Shown one piece after another: positions 54,401 to 64,000 of a stretch of 64,000 nucleotides of DNA. Position 1 is the first letter of the stretch, and every line of letters begins with the position of its first letter. The notes under the pieces were generated by a model, which saw only the letters and a program-made list of their open reading frames with translations, ran no database searches and had not been told where the DNA came from. The DNA is from Amoebophrya sp. A120 (Eukaryota > Sar > Dinophyceae > Syndiniales > Amoebophryaceae). The stretch covers positions 121,282 to 185,281 of the forward strand of contig CAJINV010000003.1 of assembly GCA_905178155.1 (NCBI GenBank), written 5' to 3'. Position numbers and translations under genes: made by a program.

Positions 54401-57400
54401 AAAAAATATTAAACGTGAAGCAACTACTCCTCGTTGTCGATGCACAAAAATTTAAACTACAGGTCGCGTTGTCCGCAGGAAAGGTGAACGAGTGCGCGGC
54501 GACGCTGCAGAATGCACCGTCGGAAAAGGGCGACATCCAGTGGTTGTTGGACGCCAGTATACGACTGGGTGACGGCGGAGCAGAGATGCCGGCGGTCTCC
54601 AATGTGTGGCTCTCGGCGACGCAGACCAAGGGTCTCGCGGGCATCAAACCACAACCAGTGGTGGCGGCCAACGGAAATGGGTTCGGCGCAGACGCAGCGG
54701 GCGCCTACCCCGTGGATGAAAAGTACCTACGAGAATATTGTTTGAAGTCGAACTTTTTGGTATCTCTGGTTGTTCTCCTCTGGTGGGGGCGCAGAATGCT
54801 GCAATAGGTTTGTCTAGTCGTATCATGATAAGAGTAAGTAAAACAATCACTACAGCATCCAGCAACTGGAACGTGAAATGCCGCATGGTGGTGACGGATT
54901 TTCGCAAGTCAAAAAGGAATTGCTCGGAAAGAAGGTGGACCAGAACGCGAACTGGATGACAGTCGAGGACTACAACCCACCACAACACGACAGAATGGCT
55001 GGTATAATATCTTCCATGGTATTTTTCCGCCCTTTGCAAGACAAACACAATCACAAACTCGCATGTAGTCCTTCTTGCTGCACGTCGTCTCACAACGCCA
55101 CTTGCATTTTGCGCAGCAGGAGGACAACGAACGTGACAATGATGTCGACGTACTAATTTTGTCACACCTAAAAAATTGTTCGAAAACTACACTTTGAAAA
55201 ACAGTGAAACTGGATGCCAACGGAGGACAGATCGCAGAGTTGGTGATTCCGCCGGACGTGTATCAGCTCCCAGTGGACGTACAGTACAACACGATGGACG
55301 GGACGAACAAGCAGTATGTGATGCACTTCCAGCCAGGCAAGGACAAGTACGGCACGTGGTTCAACAAGGACGAGAAGGAGGGGGACACCTGGATGTGGCG
55401 AAAACCCGCGGTACCGCAGCTCAAGGAGGACGGGTTGGCACCCATGGAGTGGCCCACATGGGCGGAGTTCGTGCTCATCGAGGTCGCCGGCCACGCCGAC
55501 ACACCACAGAAGACCATGGGGCTCGCCGCCATCATCTGCGCTGTGTCCAACGTACCCACCAGTGGAAAGGTGCACGGAGAAGCCTACTGGAAAGGTATGA
55601 TAGATAAAAGCAGCATATAGTGGTCTCATTGCTCCTGCTCCGGCGAATGATGAAGATACTGGTCGTGTTTCTTGCTACTAACTAGTACTTTCTTCTCAGG
55701 AGCATTCGGCTACAACATCCGCGAAGATGAAAAGAGGGTTTACCAATTGCTCTTTCGGCGTGTGTAGCTCGACGAGCAAGGTGCAATCATTAATTCGCGC
55801 TCGCGCTCCGAATGCCGAGCGAATAATACAACGTTGCACACATCACAATCTCATATTGGCTCTATACTTCTCAGGTCACATGTGCTTCGGGCCAAATGAT
55901 TTTGGTGATGACATGGAATACGCAGTCAACGTGCCCCTGGCCACGATAGCAGCGGTTGTCTTTGGTCTGAAGGCAGTTCTGGATTTGCGAGAAAAGATCG
56001 GCGGGCAGAAAATCAAGGGTAAGTATAGAGGATGAACGAGCCAAGATATTGATTGATTTTGAAAGTCTTCCTACTTCGCTGCAATTTTTGCGTTGGAAAA
56101 GCTCTCTTCTTTTGGGCGGCCTATATCTCCATGCCCTTTCGGTTGCTCCTGCTTCTTAAGAAAGTAATATGCGTAGAATGAGTTTTTACTGATACCACGG
56201 ATTGAGCCCGTAACGAAAAATATATTTTTGTACTGCAAAAACAAATTGCGAAACTTACTCCTGTTCCCAGGTATCTTCATTAGTTCCGACCATACCGTCG
56301 TGGAAGCGGCAGTAGACGGACAGTGCAACACGGCGTACCTGGAACCCTTGGCGAAACTGCTCACCGCCTACAAGCAGGAAATCCTGGACGATGACCACTT
56401 TCCGAACTGCTTTAACTTCGCGGTATTTGAAGCTACTTAGCTTGTTTGCACGTATATGAATTCATTTTCCCATGCTTGTGCTTCGTCAAGAAAAAGACTT
56501 CGATTTCCACCACCCAACACGATATCGTGTTGTAAGCGTTCTCGTTTAGCCGCTTCTAGTTGTGCAGTTTGTTTTGCGCTTCTGAACAAGCGGTTTTCTT
56601 TTTTGAGCACATTCGTCGCATCGCGGCTCCCGGTCGTGCAGGCCCGTAGTTGCAAGTCGTTTTCGAGGGGACACTCACGTTTTTTTTTTCAAAATTTTCG
56701 CAGGTCTCCAAAATTCAAGCCAGTGCGAACAAGGCTGCTAAGTTGGCGAGGGAAGCGCGACAGGGGGCGACCGACGAAGATTATTCTGGTTGCTCCATGG
56801 GTGATATTATGCATTGCAAAAATGTCTGGGTCTGGAAGGTTGGAACTTGTAATGCTAGCTTTCCATACCTAGAAAATCTGTATTGCATAACCAACAAAAG
56901 TCGCAGCCTCTTTTGTCATGCAACATCGCAGTTTGTCATGCGGATTGCCTATGAGAAAGCGTTTTCGGAAGTTGTTATGCCAGACTGCATTCGGAAGTGT
57001 TTTCATCATGCCCATTTTAGCATCACAAGTTTCCAGACCCAGACATTTTTGCATTTGATAGATATCGAGTTGGCGGATGCGGTCATTTCCTCCTGCGAAT
57101 CCGCAGCAAAATCTATTACAATGAAAAATGCCCCCACCCCCGAACTTGAAAGCATTTGTATTGCAAACCTTTCCAAATGAAACATTTGCCCTCTTGCATG
57201 TATCAGCATCACAGATTTCCGATGGTGAATAGCAAAAATTTGTATTGCAAAAGATCCCAGCAAGAGCGGTGCTTGTCATGCAAGCGATGCGACACACGAC
57301 TAGATTCTGCATCAGTGTCTGAAAGCCACTCAGATCCTCGATGGTATGATCGACATGCTGATTGAAGGTGGTGGAACTCACGATGTGATTACAGAGGGAA

Positions 57401-57848
57401 CGAATCGCAAATGTGCATTGCATGTAGCATAGCACGCGGGATCGCGTGCGGCGTGTTTGTGTTCTGAGAGCCTTCAGCTCTTACGTTGCAACTCCTAAGC
57501 CTGAAAGCGTACAAGGTTCGAAATCATGAATCGATTGAGTTTGCGTACTAGCATCGGGATTCAAGATGCTGCATCATCATCTGATGCTGTAAACACGAGC
57601 TGACTACATCATCATCTTCTGATCATCATCTGTCCAAACGGGACCAAACAGGATGGATCTTCATGCTGTTTCGCATCGAAAGTCTTCAAGGAACATCGGG
57701 ACTCGCAGTCGTCCAACAATCAGAAAGATTCATACTCCTTTCATGCATGACAAAAAGTTTTCATTTGGAAACTTCGCATCACAAATTTTTGCAACTTTGG
57801 GGGTGGGGGGCACTTTTCACTGTAATAAAATCGGGTAGCAAGCACTAG
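51448..57848 (+). CDS. Archaeo-eukaryotic primase (PrimPol-like), multi-exon
   Basis: Exons: 51448-51688, 51956-52005 (second copy 52887-52979), ~53013-53058, 53178-53392, 53509-53809, ~53998-54019, ~54212-54291, ~54476-54718, ~54856-55000, 55206-55596, 55701-55732, 55876-56020, 56272-56423, 56705-56807, 57066-57113, 57833-57848. After a Gln/Gly-rich start, the N-terminal helices (NDFVQFFKYIQG, DALEKL) precede the AEP core: FRFFEDVDLLLP supplies acidic motif I, KISLHFVWPDL contains the S-x-H nucleotide-binding motif II, and EIFDKAATEGTSLR followed by MPMSD fits motif III and the basic loop. EGRPKVPVGTY is also typical. Such enzymes prime DNA synthesis or restart stalled forks. The C-terminal half (for example MEYAVNVPLATIAAVVFGL) is not recognised. 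Phases agree at most joins; the tiny 53998 exon is uncertain. The two halves could be separate genes, although no stop or start separates them. Confidence 0.65.
51689..51950 (+). mobile_element. Introner family A in primase gene, with empty site nearby
   Basis: Starts TACCAAATGTAAAAATGTCT and ends ACATTTTTGCATTTGATA, with TSD CATTC (51684-51688 and 51951-51955). The duplicated exon at 52887-52979 reads CCGCATTCCCCGC without any insertion, which fixes element borders to the base. Confidence 0.95.
52050..52886 (+). repeat. GC-rich degenerate tandem repeats between the exon copies
   Basis: Units of about 90-110 bp with GCGCGC...CTTTTT...GGCGGCC...CGCGC...GGTGGCGATG...GAAT-like order recur about six times. 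A palindromic AATTTCGCGCGCTGTGCGCG block sits near 52717. No coding frame is convincing. Confidence 0.6.
56808..57060 (+). mobile_element. Introner family A in primase gene (copy 2)
   Basis: Starts TATGCATTGCAAAAATGTCT and ends ACATTTTTGCATTTGATA, with TSD GATAT (56803-56807 and 57061-57065). Excision joins SGCSMGDI to ELADAVISS. Confidence 0.92.
57114..57827 (+). mobile_element. Long introner family E in primase gene
   Basis: TATTACAATGAAAAATGCCC at the left, inverse GGGGCACTTTTCACTGTAATA shortened here to CACTTTTCACTGTAATA at the right, and TSD AAATC (57109-57113 and 57828-57832). At 714 bp it is the largest of the small-family elements. Excision gives ESAAKS-GSKH and a stop at 57846. An internal frame near 57330 (ILDGMIDMLIEGGGTHDV) is probably fortuitous. 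Confidence 0.85.
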
Positions 57849-59679
57849 CGTGTAAATAGTATTTGGTAAGAACAGAGAACAATGGTGCGAGTTTTCAGCC
57901 GTACGGAGGAAGAGGATCATGTTGATGACAGCGCAAATGTAGATTAGCAGAAACACAAGCAGTTTTTGTTTGGTCCTCTGTCCATACAGAAAACAAAAAG
58001 CCGCGCAAAATTTATGAACTCGAAGATTTATATCAGTAGGAAGTCTGTTCGGAAAGTGTCTTGTACCGTAATTTTTCCGGACGGCCCTGACATAACCCAC
58101 ACTTTACTATTTATTACACTCTACTGAGGAGCTATACCGCCAGGAGGAAAGAAAGTTGAAAAGTCACACGGCGATTATATCGTCGGCAGAGATGAAGACG
58201 AGTGCGTCGCCTTCTCCACGTCCGTATTTACTATATGTTATTGTCATCAACAATGTAACCGAAACGAAACCGGGTGTTGCTTATTGTCAACACTTCACCT
58301 GCTCTCGATATCCATGTTATTAAACGACCGAAGGATTTGTTTCTTTAAAAACTAGTTTTGTTCGTAGAAGACCAATCGATTTGTAAATAACACAACCAGC
58401 AATTCTTGCATCGCGGCGCGTCGATGACGAATGCCCCGTCGCTATGACGTAGTTGAGCAGGTCCATTACAAAAGGTAAAGGAGCTTACTATACTTATTTT
58501 CATTTTTTTGCTTTTGACAACCACACGCATTTTTTTTGGACGATTTTATACATCAAGTAAACCCGATCCCGACGATAACGATTTCAAGATTCAATTATTC
58601 ACACCGACGGCAAGGTCGCGGCCGAGTAGGACTCTGTTCTTCTCGCCCGACGGCCAAAAAGCGCAGGACTCATTTTATCAAGCAAAAGCGAATTTGTTTT
58701 AACCCTATCACTGGCTCTGCTTTTCAAGATCCAAAATTGCTATACATCAACTTCTTGCGAAACACCAGGAACCTTCATGTCTATCTTTTTGCTTATCATT
58801 TTTAACACGACAGCAGCACGGCCACGGCGTTGCTGATGCTGAAAGTTTTCAATATGCTCAATTTCGATTCATCATTGTTTCACGAATGAAAGAGATTCGA
58901 CGGCGAGAACCCTTCGACATCCATGGTTGAAGCCGAATCCGCACCTACGCAGTATCTATTGATTTTCAGTACACGCGATCACGAATGGATAAAATGCCCC
59001 TCAACATCAACTTTTACTTTGATTTTCAACGACTCGCTGCTCCTTGCAGCAAAGCAAGGACTCATCTTCGACGATAAACTTTGAAATGCCTCGTATTTCA
59101 AATAATGCACTATGGCTTTTTTTGAAACAAATTGATAAACCGTCAGTCTTGATGGCGTCCGCTGTTTGGTAATTCATTTCGCGGTGAATTTGTTCCTGAC
59201 CTGCGATCGTTTTTCTTATCTTCGGCACGCACAACGACTCTTGCCTAAAACTTCCGTCTCATCCAAAGCACTAATTCGTTGAATGTAGCTCGCACTCCGA
59301 GCTGCAATCTATCGTGCGTCCAAAACAGTAAACGTTATTGCTCGTCCTGACGATCGTTTTCCTGTCTCTCGTCTTCGTACACTTTTCGTTTATTCCAGTT
59401 ATGGTTCTAACTCTTGTGTCACTGTCTCCTGTCGTGCGTTCTTTCGTCGGGTGCGTTCGTAGGAAGAAGACTTAGTTTCGCCGATTTGATGCGTTAGATA
59501 GTCTATCTCGGCTCTCCCGGTAGTACAGTCCCTATCCCAGTCCCGTACAACAAAGAGAGCAGAGGTAGAGGATTGACGTAAGTATTCGGATTCTTCACGG
59601 TCTCATCATGTGCAGCCTGGTTTTGGTCTTGTACCCAGCATAAGGACTTTGACATTGACTTGCGCTTGAATCCATAGAA
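57849..59679. other. Intergenic, nothing recognised
   Basis: About 1.8 kb. A frame near 58545 (KPDPDDNDFKIQLFTPTARS) is short and has no identified partner exon. No RNA gene or introner ends were seen. Confidence 0.45.
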
Positions 59680-62610
59680 ATGTCATCATCGACTACGACA
59701 TTCCCGACCTCGCCAGCACCTCCTCCATCGGCGACTCAGTACCTGCAGTCAAAATCTTCGGAGGAAGGAGAAAACGTGGCAAAAACACCTTGGGCAGTAG
59801 TACCACCAAATCATGTCGCCTACACGACGACACCTGCGAGCAGAGGACGAGAGGACAAAGCGCCACAGAACAAGCCAGCGGCAGATGATAAAACAAGTGG
59901 TAGTCCCGACGGGGACGTCCGGGAGGAAAACCAAGACGCAACAGAAAACAACAAAACAGAAGAGCACTCTATTTCACGACAGCAAGTTGTGAAGAAGACA
60001 CTGCAGCCGCCCGTTATCGTTCTGGAAGGTGTGAGGCCCGCGCGTTTGTTTTCTTCCCCCGCACCGCAAATTCGACTGCCCGCGGGAGGACATACAGACG
60101 CTGCGGCCGGAGGAGTTGGAGTTGCACCTGCTCCAGCGGACTCAACTATAATATCATCTGAGAACCAGCACAAGCCGAAACTTTCTGTCGGGTTGACCGG
60201 TCTGCCCCACGTACAGCTTGACAAAGAGACGTTTCTGGAATCGTTGAAACGGTTCGACTCGATCCGTCTGGAGTGGATGAGCGATGAGGCGCTGAAGGTG
60301 GACCACAAGTGCGACAAGGTGCGCCGGGCCGCTTCGCCGGCGCGGTCCGCGCTGTCCAACGTGGTCGCGGCGCCGACAGGTGTTGTAACTAGTAGTAGTG
60401 CCCCAAGCACGGGGAGCTTGACGTTTGATAAAAATCCGCGAAACTACACGGTGGAAATAACAGGCGCCCCTGCAGCGACCGGGAAGAAAGGTCCACCTCC
60501 GGGCGCGCGTGGTATTAACGATAATGCTGTGGAACAACAACAGCAATTTGGTGGTCCTGCCCTAGTGAACATGCGCCTTATCGGCAGCAACCACCTGACT
60601 CCGCCGCCGGGAAAAATTGCAGGAGGACGACACCAGAGCAGCAAGACCAGCAGTGTCGTCGTGCCACTCAGCAGCCCACGGCTGATGAACGTCAACATCG
60701 GAGGTGGAACTACTACTACACGACCCAGTACTACGAATGCAACAACATCTCCGACAAGTAGAACCTCCTCGGAACACCAGCTGCGATTGTCGTCGCAGGG
60801 ACCTGCTGCGCAGAAGGGACTACAAGAGCCGTTATACCAGCTGGAGGTTTACGTGTCTGAAATGGCCGCCAAGCTGCTCTCGATTTGGCACAGCAAGGGG
60901 CGAAGTGGGAATAACGGCTATGCCTTGCTCCAACAAGTTCCGAGCGCACTGCTGGCGCGCTTTCGCTTCACGAAGACTGTGTCCGTTGCGGCATTCCGGG
61001 ACCTGGTAGGAAAGCAAATTCTGCGGTTGCACATCGCCCACATCTTGGCCCAGGCCCGCCACGACGGGGACCAAGCGAACGAGCCGATCACAAGCCCGCG
61101 GGCCCTCTTGCACCACAAAATGACCGCCGGCGACAACGACCCGCGCACGAAGGCGTCCGAGGAAGCGCTGCGGGCGATGCGTCTTTTGGAGCAACGGTGG
61201 GAGGAACTGTTTGCCATCCCCCATTCTTTCTCCGCGGTCTTGAGCGCGCGCTCCTTCTTTGGCGAAAACTTGAGCACGGGTAAGGACAATCTGGTACTTC
61301 GCTCCCTCAAACCCATCCAGAGCCCAACCGACTTCTTGCAGGAAATAAGCAGGGAGAACTCCAACTCCAAGCAAGCGGAGAGCAAAAGCGTAAGCGGAGA
61401 ACCCAGAACATTAGATCGAGGCGGAGATCCGGGTGGTGCGCCGTTGTCGTTGACCTCAAGCTGTAGCCCCGGATTCTTTCGTCCGAACGATATCTTTGAA
61501 CTGGAAATCGACTCCCCGGGGGAGGAAACGGGCCTGTTGAAGGGACGGGTGTTGCGGATCGATGATACTCCGTCCAAAGCAGCTGCAGCGGGTGTTGACA
61601 TCAATACGCGGGAAGTGGATCAAGGGGCAGTTGCTAGTAGCAATTCATTGAACTACTCGTCCCCGCTGCTCTCGTCGTTTTTATCACAGGCTCAGGCTGC
61701 TGGAACAGCGGGCACTAAAAGTGTTCTTGCTGGTTCTGGTACTACTAGCATTACAGCAGCAGGAGATACCGTCGGAAATAACGGAATCAATGCACTCACT
61801 GCTGGAACAACAGAGGCAAAAGCTACAACATCTACTTCCCAGCAAGTAGCGTTTATGCCGCCGCAGCGACCGCCGGAGGTCCACCTGTGCGCGCAGCAGA
61901 ACTCGGATCGCAAAGTGCAACTGCAATCGTTGCAGAGCGCATTACTGCACTTCCTCGCGAACGAAATCAGTGGGGATTTCGAGGAGAAATTAGCGGCTCG
62001 GGTGGGCCTCATGTCTGAACTGCCCCGAGACATAGCGGGGTCGGGCAGTTTTCCCGCGGAAAAACGACCGTTGCAGGAGGGACACCTGCCTCAGTCGGGC
62101 GGGGACTTCGCCACAACATCCGGTAGAAGTAGCAATGATGTTGTACAACCGCGAACGCCGTCCAAGTTTGCGGACGCCGTGCGCCGCAACAAGAACAAGA
62201 TCTTGAAAGCGAAGAGCAGCACAGCTTTACGCATTCAAGCGGAAATTGCGAGCATGGCGGCGCGGCAAGAACTCGCTGGAGGAACAAACGGTGGCGGGGA
62301 CGAAGAGACGGTAGCAGCGGTGCCGAAAGCTGCCGCGGCGAGCAAGACTGCGGCAGGCTTGATAAAAGCTAATCAAGCGCGCGGCGCCTCCGGTGTAAGT
62401 CCTGTAACAACCTCTATCCCGGGGCGGGAAATAGGTGCAGCTTCATCTTCAGGACCTGCATCAAGGAGCGTGGCAGGGGGAAGGTCCACACTCCCGAGTA
62501 CAGTAGTATCGCACGTGCAGTCGCTTACCGCATTGAAAACGACACATCTACAAGCGCATGCGAAAAAGCTCAAGGCTCGGTTGAACAGTAAGAAAATGGC
62601 GGACAAATAA
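59680..62610 (+). CDS. Large intronless disordered protein, 976 residues
   Basis: Not a recognised family. A single open frame runs from ATG at 59680 to TAA at 62610. Residues 1-180 and 220-375 are Ser/Thr/Pro-rich and probably unstructured. Two segments look folded: LDKETFLESLKRFDSIRLEW (about residue 180) and a helical block at about 385-560 (YQLEVYVSEMAAKLLSIWHS, AFRDLVGKQILRLHIAHILA, SEEALRAMRLLEQRWEELFA). A later conserved-looking piece is VQLQSLQSALLHFLANEISG near residue 750. The C-terminus is basic (LQAHAKKLKARLNSKKMADK). No signal peptide or membrane segment is present. It has no introner although every other sizeable gene here does. Confidence 0.75.
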   Translation: MSSSTTTFPTSPAPPPSATQYLQSKSSEEGENVAKTPWAVVPPNHVAYTTTPASRGREDKAPQNKPAADDKTSGSPDGDVREENQDATENNKTEEHSISRQQVVKKTLQPPVIVLEGVRPARLFSSPAPQIRLPAGGHTDAAAGGVGVAPAPADSTIISSENQHKPKLSVGLTGLPHVQLDKETFLESLKRFDSIRLEWMSDEALKVDHKCDKVRRAASPARSALSNVVAAPTGVVTSSSAPSTGSLTFDKNPRNYTVEITGAPAATGKKGPPPGARGINDNAVEQQQQFGGPALVNMRLIGSNHLTPPPGKIAGGRHQSSKTSSVVVPLSSPRLMNVNIGGGTTTTRPSTTNATTSPTSRTSSEHQLRLSSQGPAAQKGLQEPLYQLEVYVSEMAAKLLSIWHSKGRSGNNGYALLQQVPSALLARFRFTKTVSVAAFRDLVGKQILRLHIAHILAQARHDGDQANEPITSPRALLHHKMTAGDNDPRTKASEEALRAMRLLEQRWEELFAIPHSFSAVLSARSFFGENLSTGKDNLVLRSLKPIQSPTDFLQEISRENSNSKQAESKSVSGEPRTLDRGGDPGGAPLSLTSSCSPGFFRPNDIFELEIDSPGEETGLLKGRVLRIDDTPSKAAAAGVDINTREVDQGAVASSNSLNYSSPLLSSFLSQAQAAGTAGTKSVLAGSGTTSITAAGDTVGNNGINALTAGTTEAKATTSTSQQVAFMPPQRPPEVHLCAQQNSDRKVQLQSLQSALLHFLANEISGDFEEKLAARVGLMSELPRDIAGSGSFPAEKRPLQEGHLPQSGGDFATTSGRSSNDVVQPRTPSKFADAVRRNKNKILKAKSSTALRIQAEIASMAARQELAGGTNGGGDEETVAAVPKAAAASKTAAGLIKANQARGASGVSPVTTSIPGREIGAASSSGPASRSVAGGRSTLPSTVVSHVQSLTALKTTHLQAHAKKLKARLNSKKMADK

Positions 62611-63350
62611 ACCGCGTGAAGAAGTGAGGCGACGTGGTCGTGCTCGTCATTTCAGCGCGCAAAAAAATGAGACTCGTGGGTACCATGCGCAATGATTTTA
62701 CTGTTGAATGCCTTTCAGCTTGGTAGCAGATGCTGCACTGTAATTTTCTACTTTTGATTTCCCACTGCAAAGAAGTCCATAGGCTGGAGAGTGCTCTGGA
62801 AGCAACATGCCATCCGAGGATTTTTCACTTGGCGTCGTGTTGTGATACGAAGCGCCGAATCCACGGAAAGACCCTGTTTGTGGTTGTGGGCTGTTCGATG
62901 ACCAGTAAAGCGAGGCTGTGGCGCTGCTACTGCATTGAATTTACTTCAGTCGTCAGGTGACTGGCTGACCGTCTGCGACTGCAGCAGGATCCTCCATTTT
63001 TCTCGCCTCGATTATGGCGTATTACGAGCGTTTCACCTTTGCGAGCATTTTACCGTACGCAAAAGGCTGACAGTCGAGAAGTAGATCCAACTGCGTGAAG
63101 AAGATCAACCTGCCTTGTCCACTTTTTTCCCTGTCAACGTCAAGTCAGTGATCGATGGAACGAACTTGGTCTTCATTGTGTAGTCGTGATATTGCAGTGC
63201 TTTGGTGATGATGATGTCAATCATCCTGCTCTTTCGTAGGATCAGGCTCAGCTGCCTTTTGGCCTCGTACATTTCGGCTGATGTGGAGCAAAAGGTGACT
63301 CCAATTTAACCACAGTTAGACTCTTGCTGGATTGTTGTGCATTCTTCTCT
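62611..63350. other. Intergenic, nothing recognised
   Basis: About 740 bases between the 976-residue gene and the minisatellite; no supported feature. Confidence 0.45.
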
Positions 63351-64000
63351 CCGGCGGCCCAGAGTTTGGAGCCGGCAGACGACCCACCTGGCGCGCGGTA
63401 TGCGGCGAAAAAAGGCGGCCCAAAAATCCCCCCGGTGGCCCAGAGTTTGGAGCCGGCAGGCGACCCACTTGGTGCGCGTTATGCGGCGAAAAAAGACGGC
63501 CCAAAAAGCCCCCCGGCGGCCCAGAGTTTGAAGCCGCGCGCGGTATGTGGCGAAAAAAGGCGGCCCAAGAGGCTCCCCGGCGGCCCAGAGTTTGGGGCCG
63601 GCAGATGGTCCACTTGGCACACGGTATGCGGCGAAAAAGGGCGGCGCAACAAGCCGCCCGGCGGCCCAGAGTTTGGGGCCGGCAGATGACCCACTTGGCG
63701 CACGGTATGCGGCGGAAAAAGGCGGCCCAAAAAGCCCCCCGGCGGCCCAGAGTTTCGGGCCGGCAGATGACCCTCTTGGCGCACGGCATGCGGCGAAAAA
63801 AGGCGGCCCAAAAAGCCCCCCGGCGGCCCAGAGTTTGGGGCCGACAGATGACCCACTTGGCGCACGGTATGCGGCGAAAAAAGGTGGCCCAAAAAGCTCC
63901 CCGGCGGCCCAGAGTTTGGAGCCGACAGAGGACCCACTTGGCGCACGGTATGCGGCGAAAAAAGGTGGCCCAAAAAGCCCCCCGGCGGCCCAGAGTTTGG
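63351..64000. repeat. Minisatellite, period about 80 bp, at least nine units
   Basis: Each unit contains GGCGGCCCAGAGTTTGG, GACCCACTTGGCGCACGGTA and TGCGGCGAAAAAAGGCGGCC. Units begin near 63353, 63433, 63513, 63580, 63659, 63740, 63819, 63899 and 63979. The third is about 13 bp short. The array runs off the window edge. Frames on both strands are open, but only because the unit lacks stops. Confidence 0.92.

Noticed and set aside
57300-57433. Short frame ILDGMIDMLIEGGGTHDV as an extra primase exon
   Set aside because: It lies inside a family E introner whose TSD-precise removal gives an in-frame ending (ESAAKSGSKH), so the frame is not needed.
63306-63973. Apparent repetitive proteins on both strands in the minisatellite
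   Set aside because: The 80-bp unit has no stops in several frames; no start context or non-repeat portion supports a gene.

Overview
The window looks like nuclear DNA of a dinoflagellate-type alveolate. The best fit is an Amoebophrya-like syndinian parasite, which is known to carry introner elements; this placement is inference, not a database match. All recognisable genes are on the + strand. They are cut into many exons, and many introns are copies of a few short element families with terminal inverted repeats (TIRs) and short target-site duplications (TSDs). Precise removal of element plus one TSD copy restores the reading frame, often without GT-AG ends. No rRNA, tRNA or CRISPR array was seen.

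Layout. 0.6-2.2 kb: possible helical-repeat protein. 2.8-9.0 kb: RMD1/RMND1 (DUF155) family membrane protein with two alternative last exons. 9.8-10.6 kb: membrane-anchored FKBP-type protein. 11.1-14.8 kb: M14 zinc carboxypeptidase with signal peptide and C-terminal anchor. 15.6-21.7 kb: C45/acid-ceramidase-like N-terminal nucleophile hydrolase, whose upstream part is a four-unit coding repeat interrupted by three different TIR elements. About 22.1-40.9 kb: tandem segmental duplication holding two paralogous secreted, Ala/Glu-rich proteins (called P1 and P2 here) and the start of a third unit. 41.8-50.4 kb: MORN-repeat gene with a 4 kb intron that holds a non-LTR reverse transcriptase and four copies of one short repeat. 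51.4-57.8 kb: archaeo-eukaryotic primase (PrimPol-like) gene. 59.7-62.6 kb: intronless 976-residue disordered protein. 63.35-64.0 kb: 80-bp minisatellite.

Two themes run through the window. First, at least five sequence-unrelated introner families (A to E) share TAT...ATA ends and sit inside coding sequence. Two natural empty sites exist: a duplicated exon in the primase gene, and P1 versus P2. Second, larger insertions (0.2-1.8 kb) are repeatedly flanked by 35-130 bp copies of the surrounding exon or target, so element arrival and local duplication seem linked. Exon borders were inferred by eye from reading frame, TSDs and splice dinucleotides, and several are approximate.
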